From assembly GCA_965227745.1 (NCBI GenBank), contig OZ245769.1, forward strand, positions 1,364,001 to 1,428,000: a DNA stretch of 64,000 bases, read 5' to 3'. Shown one piece after another: positions 60,510-64,000 of this stretch. The number at the start of each line of letters is the position of its first letter. Within the stretch, counting starts at the first letter, position 1. A model generated the notes under the pieces. That model was not told the origin of the DNA, searched no databases, and saw only the letters and a list, made by a program, of their open reading frames with translations. This DNA is from GAS368 sp965227745 (GTDB lineage: Bacteria; Verrucomicrobiota; Verrucomicrobiia; Opitutales; Opitutaceae). The translations under genes were made by a program, and so were the position numbers.

Positions 60510-61609
60510 GATGTCTTTTTCAATTCGACGAAGGGTGGTTTGACGAGTTGCAAATTCAATTTTGTGCCCCGGATGTCGACGGCGAGCGGTTGGGACGCGG
60601 CAGCAGTCGTGACGAGCGCGGAGCCGATGGCTTCGTTCAGGAGGGGCGACAGCGTACCCGAGAGCACGCGACCCACGGTGGCGCCATCGGCACCGAGCAC
60701 GGGAGTCTCGGCGCGCACGATGCGGCGGTCGCCGGTCTTGAAAAACACTACGCGGTGCGAAGCGCCATTTTTCTTTTCGGCCACGAGTGCGTCCCGACCG
60801 ATGAAATCCGCGCCCTTGTCGAGCTTCACGGTCCAGCCGAGCCCAGCCGTCAGCGGAGAAATATCCTGGGTGATCTCATGCCCGTAGAGCGGGTAACCCG
60901 CTTCAAGCCGGAGGCTGTCACGCGCACCGAGGCCAGCGAGTTCCAGCCCACGCGGGGCGCCCGCGGCCAACACCGCCTCCGCGAGGGCGACAGCATCGCC
61001 GGCCGCGTGGTAAAGCTCAAAGCCATCTTCGCCGGTGTAGCCAGTGCGGCTGATCAAGCAATGCACCCCCGCCACCGTGCCCTCCATGAAGTGATAATAT
61101 TTTACGAGTCCGAGCTTCGCGCCCGTGAGCGATTGCACGATCTCCGCCGCCTTCGGCCCCTGGACGGCAAGGAGCGCGTAGTCGTCGCACCGGTCGGTGA
61201 TCGTCACATTAAATTTGGCCGCCTGCTCGCGAATCCACGCGAGGTCCTTGGCGATATTTCCCGCGTTGATGCAGAGAAAATAATCATCCGGCCCCTTCAT
61301 GTAAACGAGGAGGTCATCGACGACGCCGCCGGAGGGGTAGCACATCGGGGAGTACAGCACGCGGCCGGGAAAGAGTTTCGCGACATCATTGGTCACGAGG
61401 TAATTTAGAAACTTCCCCGCCTCCGGGCCACGCACATCCACCTCGCCCATGTGGCTCACATCGAAAAGGCCGGCCGTGCGGCGCACGGCTTTGTGCTCCT
61501 CGAGGATGCTGCGGTACTGCACCGGCATCTCCCAGCCGGCGAAATCGACGAGGCGCGCGCCACGCGCGGCATGAAAATCTCGCAAGGGGGTGCGCTGCAA
61601 TTCGCTCAT
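60506..61609 (-). CDS. gcvT: Glycine cleavage system aminomethyltransferase T
   Basis: A 367-residue tetrahydrofolate-dependent aminomethyltransferase. Landmarks are TPLRDFHAARGARLVDFAGWEMPVQY, the segment FDVSHMGEVDVRGP and, near the C-terminus, the aminomethyltransferase end domain with VGRVLSGTLSPLLNEAIG. It transfers the methylene group from H protein to tetrahydrofolate and releases ammonia. It lies upstream of gcvH with a four-base overlap. No glycine riboswitch consensus could be recognised in the 108-base leader between it and lgt. Confidence 0.97.
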   Translation of the reverse strand: MSELQRTPLRDFHAARGARLVDFAGWEMPVQYRSILEEHKAVRRTAGLFDVSHMGEVDVRGPEAGKFLNYLVTNDVAKLFPGRVLYSPMCYPSGGVVDDLLVYMKGPDDYFLCINAGNIAKDLAWIREQAAKFNVTITDRCDDYALLAVQGPKAAEIVQSLTGAKLGLVKYYHFMEGTVAGVHCLISRTGYTGEDGFELYHAAGDAVALAEAVLAAGAPRGLELAGLGARDSLRLEAGYPLYGHEITQDISPLTAGLGWTVKLDKGADFIGRDALVAEKKNGASHRVVFFKTGDRRIVRAETPVLGADGATVGRVLSGTLSPLLNEAIGSALVTTAAASQPLAVDIRGTKLNLQLVKPPFVELKKTS

Positions 61610-61717
61610 GCCGCAAGACTACGCGCGGCATCGGGAGACGCGGCAAGGTCTTTTCGGCCTGCAGCGCTCGTACGAAAAATATAGTCGCCACACGCTACCG
61701 CCCCATAAACTGCGGTC

Positions 61718-62539
61718 ATGCCTCTGGCCTATCTGGTTCACACGCCGCATCCCTTTCTCGGGCCCCACTGGGGAAACTGGGGCATTCGGTTTTACGGGCT
61801 GGGCTACCTACTCGGCTTTGTCGCGGCCACCTGGCTGCTGCGCCGCTACGCGCGCGCCGGGCGATCCCTCTTACCGGAGCCAAAAATCATGGATCTCATG
61901 GTGTGGCTGGTGTTCGGCGTGTGGATCGGCGGGCGGCTGGGCTCGTTCTTGCTGTATCACCCGGAGCAACTCCTTTCCGACCCGCTGAGCTTTTTCCGTA
62001 TTTGGGAGGGCGGCATGGCCAGCCACGGCGGCTTCATCGGCGTAACCGTGGCACTGTGGCTTTTTTCACGCGCGGAGAAAATTCCCTTTCTTCACCTCGG
62101 CGATCTCATCGTATCAGCCGCACCACCCGGCCTGCTCCTCGTACGCATCGCCAACTACCTCAATGGCGAACTCTGGGGCAAGGTGACCGACGTGCCTTGG
62201 GCCGTCATTTTCGAAGCCACCGGCGGCGGCCCTGAGCCCCGACACCCCTCGCAACTTTACGAATCTGCCCTCGAGGGGGGCGTGCTGCTCGCGTACATGC
62301 AGTGGCGCTTCTGGCGGAGCAACGTCACGCGTACCCACCCAGGACGCCTCGCGGGCGAATTTCTCCTCGCTTACGCCCTCGTGCGCATGATCGGCGAGCT
62401 GTTCCGCGAACCCGACGCGTCGCTCATCCTCGGGCTGAGCCGCGGTACCTTCTACTCGATCTTTGTGATCGCGGCAGGGCTGTTTCTGATTCTGCGGAAG
62501 CCGACGCCCTTGGCCCCGGTGTCTCCGGAAAAGCGGTGA
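61718..62539 (+). CDS. lgt: Prolipoprotein diacylglyceryl transferase
   Basis: A 273-residue inner-membrane enzyme of about seven transmembrane helices that attaches diacylglycerol to the lipobox cysteine of prolipoproteins. The family signature GGMASHGGFIG, the essential arginine in RIANYLNGELWG and the segment RHPSQLYESALEGG are present. It is divergent from gcvT with a 108-base gap and converges on glgC. The lipoprotein predicted at 43597 would be one of its substrates. Confidence 0.97.
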   Translation: MPLAYLVHTPHPFLGPHWGNWGIRFYGLGYLLGFVAATWLLRRYARAGRSLLPEPKIMDLMVWLVFGVWIGGRLGSFLLYHPEQLLSDPLSFFRIWEGGMASHGGFIGVTVALWLFSRAEKIPFLHLGDLIVSAAPPGLLLVRIANYLNGELWGKVTDVPWAVIFEATGGGPEPRHPSQLYESALEGGVLLAYMQWRFWRSNVTRTHPGRLAGEFLLAYALVRMIGELFREPDASLILGLSRGTFYSIFVIAAGLFLILRKPTPLAPVSPEKR

Positions 62540-62602
62540 CGCTACGACCAAGGCGCGGATGGATTTGTCCGCGGACTGCGCGGATGCGGCGCGGATTTGA
62601 AA

Positions 62603-62682
62603 GGTAGGAGCCTGCTTATAGGCGATGGAGTATCACGTGACTTCACTCGTTTTATCCTATCGCCTGCAAGCAGGCTCCTACC
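62603..62682. repeat. Inverted repeat pair with GGTAGGAGC heads, REP/BIME-like
   Basis: Left arm 62603-62626 and right arm 62659-62682 match as inverted copies at 22 of 24 positions (GGTAGGAGCCTGCTT head). The left copy contains an internal hairpin CCTGCTTATAGG. The pair lies in the convergent gap between lgt and glgC. The head GTAGGAGC closely resembles REP elements of Pseudomonas. Confidence 0.75.
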
Positions 62683-62775
62683 CCCGAATCCGTTGGCTCT
62701 CTTACGCTTGCCTCTGCGCGAGCATGGTCATCACCGCAGCGTATTACTCGGAAGAGAACCGTGGCGTCGCAGCCC

Positions 62776-64000
62776 TCAGACCACCGTACCAGCGGGCAGG
62801 GTCGCACCCTTGGGCACCACGAGCACACCATCGCGGATGACGACGGCGCCGTTGCAGTAGGTGCCGTCGGCTTTGCCGTCGACGATCAGCACGCAGTCGT
62901 CACCGATGCGGGCATTCTTGTCGATGATGGCGCCTTTAATTTTGCAGCGAGCCCCGATGCCCATGCGCGGGCGGCCCAGCTCGATGTTTTCTTTAAGCTG
63001 CGCCGGCGTCTCGTAGAAGTCGGCACCCATCACGACGGCGTCCTCCAGCCAGGAGCCCTCGCCGATGAAGCTGCGCACGCCGAGCACGCAGTGATGCAGC
63101 GAGCTGTCCGTGATGATCGAGCCATCGCCAATCACGACGGCATCGATGGCGCACTTGTTGAGCTTGGCCGCCGGCAGGTAGCGGTCTTGCGTGTAGATGG
63201 GATCGACGGCGTCGAAGAAATCGAACGGCGGAAGCGGTTGCGCGAGAGCGAGGTTGGCCTCGAAAAATGCGCGGACCGTGCCGATGTCTTCCCAATAGCC
63301 TTCGAAGATGTGGGCAAAGAGTTTCTTCTTTCCGAGGAGGCCGGGGATGATCTCCTTGCCGAAGTCGGTCTGCGTACCGGAGAGCGCATCGGCGAGCACC
63401 GCGCGGTTGAACACGTAGATACCCATCGAGGCGAGGCAGCGCTTCTCGGTGGAAGGCGTGGAGAGCTCGGCTTCGAGCGCAGGGCTCAAGGTGAGGCTGT
63501 CGATGACGGCGGGATCCTTGGGCTTCTCGACAAAGCGCTCGATGGAGTGATCGTCCTTCACCTGCATGAGACCAAGGCCCGAGACCTTCGAGACGGGGAA
63601 TGGAATGGCCGCGATGGTAACATCCGCGCCCGTGGAAATGTGCTGCTCGACGATCTTGCGGTAGTCCATCCGGTAGAGTTGGTCGCCGGAGAGGATGAGA
63701 ATGATGTCGTGCGGGGAGGCGCGGAAATGCACGAGATTGCGGCGCACCGCGTCGGCCGTGCCTTGATACCAATCGACGCTCTTTTCCGTCTGCTCAGCCG
63801 ACAGGATGTCGACGAAGCCTCCGCCAAACGGATCGAAGTGATAGGTATTCTGCACGTGGCGGTGCAGCGATGCCGTTTGGAACTGCGAGAGAATGAAGAT
63901 GCGGTTGATATCCGAGTTGATGCAGTTGCTGATCGGAATATCGACGAGCCGGTACTTGCCCGCGAGAGGCACGGCTGGTTTGCAACGCTCCAGCGTCAGC
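62776..64000 (-). CDS. glgC: Glucose-1-phosphate adenylyltransferase (partial)
   Basis: The C-terminal 408 codons of GlgC; the frame runs on through the right edge, where the visible LTLERCKPAVPLAGKYRLVD matches the conserved N-terminal region, so only the first about 20 residues are missing. Conserved blocks are IPISNCINSDINRIF, ILILSGDQLYRMDY, FVEKPKDP, YVFNRAVLADAL and WEDIGTVRAFFEANL. The enzyme makes ADP-glucose for glycogen synthesis and is normally allosterically controlled. The C-terminal left-handed beta helix (about residues 290-390) is complete. Confidence 0.97.
   Translation of the reverse strand, partial: LTLERCKPAVPLAGKYRLVDIPISNCINSDINRIFILSQFQTASLHRHVQNTYHFDPFGGGFVDILSAEQTEKSVDWYQGTADAVRRNLVHFRASPHDIILILSGDQLYRMDYRKIVEQHISTGADVTIAAIPFPVSKVSGLGLMQVKDDHSIERFVEKPKDPAVIDSLTLSPALEAELSTPSTEKRCLASMGIYVFNRAVLADALSGTQTDFGKEIIPGLLGKKKLFAHIFEGYWEDIGTVRAFFEANLALAQPLPPFDFFDAVDPIYTQDRYLPAAKLNKCAIDAVVIGDGSIITDSSLHHCVLGVRSFIGEGSWLEDAVVMGADFYETPAQLKENIELGRPRMGIGARCKIKGAIIDKNARIGDDCVLIVDGKADGTYCNGAVVIRDGVLVVPKGATLPAGTVV

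Noticed and set aside
61610..61717. Possible glycine riboswitch upstream of gcvT
   Set aside because: The conserved glycine-aptamer core could not be identified in this 108-base leader.

Overview
This window reads as a high-GC chromosome segment from a member of the Verrucomicrobiota, most likely the family Opitutaceae. The evidence is a LacI-controlled polysaccharide block with a carboxypeptidase-domain TonB receptor, many secreted carbohydrate-active proteins (sialidase-like, heparinase-like, PL26-like, sulfatase), a tricorn-type protease and an RfaH/UpxY-type NusG paralogue. The taxonomic call is inference from gene content. No 16S gene is present, and there is no prophage, insertion sequence or CRISPR array.

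Layout. 1-11163: carbohydrate and cell-wall scavenging (DUF2264 protein, BNR sialidase-like protein, LacI regulator divergent from a heparinase/alginate-lyase-like enzyme, TonB-dependent receptor, and a serine beta-lactamase-like domain fused to a NamZ exo-muramidase domain). 11386-21169: tyrS, a cardiolipin-synthase-like enzyme, mgsA, secreted ThuA and Gfo/Idh/MocA proteins, a Na+/H+ antiporter-like protein, a ParE/RelE-type toxin-antitoxin pair, a DUF1015 protein and a small membrane protein. 21225-23110 (minus): zinc-independent L31 and L36, a zinc-ribbon protein, YqgE/AlgH and dCMP deaminase. 23171-26661: a tight methyltransferase / FAD oxidoreductase / type III polyketide synthase operon ending in a Nif3-like gene. 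26885-34893: aroQ, NusG-like gene, outer-membrane barrel candidate, a pgsA-pgpA-HEAGH membrane protein operon, coaD and a tricorn-like protease. 34957-42120 (minus): tRNA-Val and the nusA-infB-rbfA-nrnA-truB-ribF operon. 42249-55515: DUF2851, a lipoprotein/DUF4253/GNAT group, isoaspartyl peptidase, PL26-like lyase, DMT transporter, sulfatase, double-GNAT protein, two tRNA-Ser genes, SDR and DUF1801 proteins. 56097-64000: a 1304-residue exported Ig-domain protein with EF-hand-like repeats, gcvT-gcvH, lgt and a partial glgC.

Non-coding structure is the most distinctive part. Four convergent gaps (14643, 17138, 46998, 62603) hold GGTAG/GGTGG-headed palindromes, three of them as head-to-head inverted pairs of 24-29 bases, which resemble REP/BIME elements. 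A second repeat type, A/G-rich and roughly 9-base periodic with inverted arms, lies at 26681, 31225, 31307, 38191 (inside the nusA operon) and 45703. Intrinsic terminators are clear after the TonB receptor, mgsA/ThuA, L31, the tricorn protease and DUF2851.
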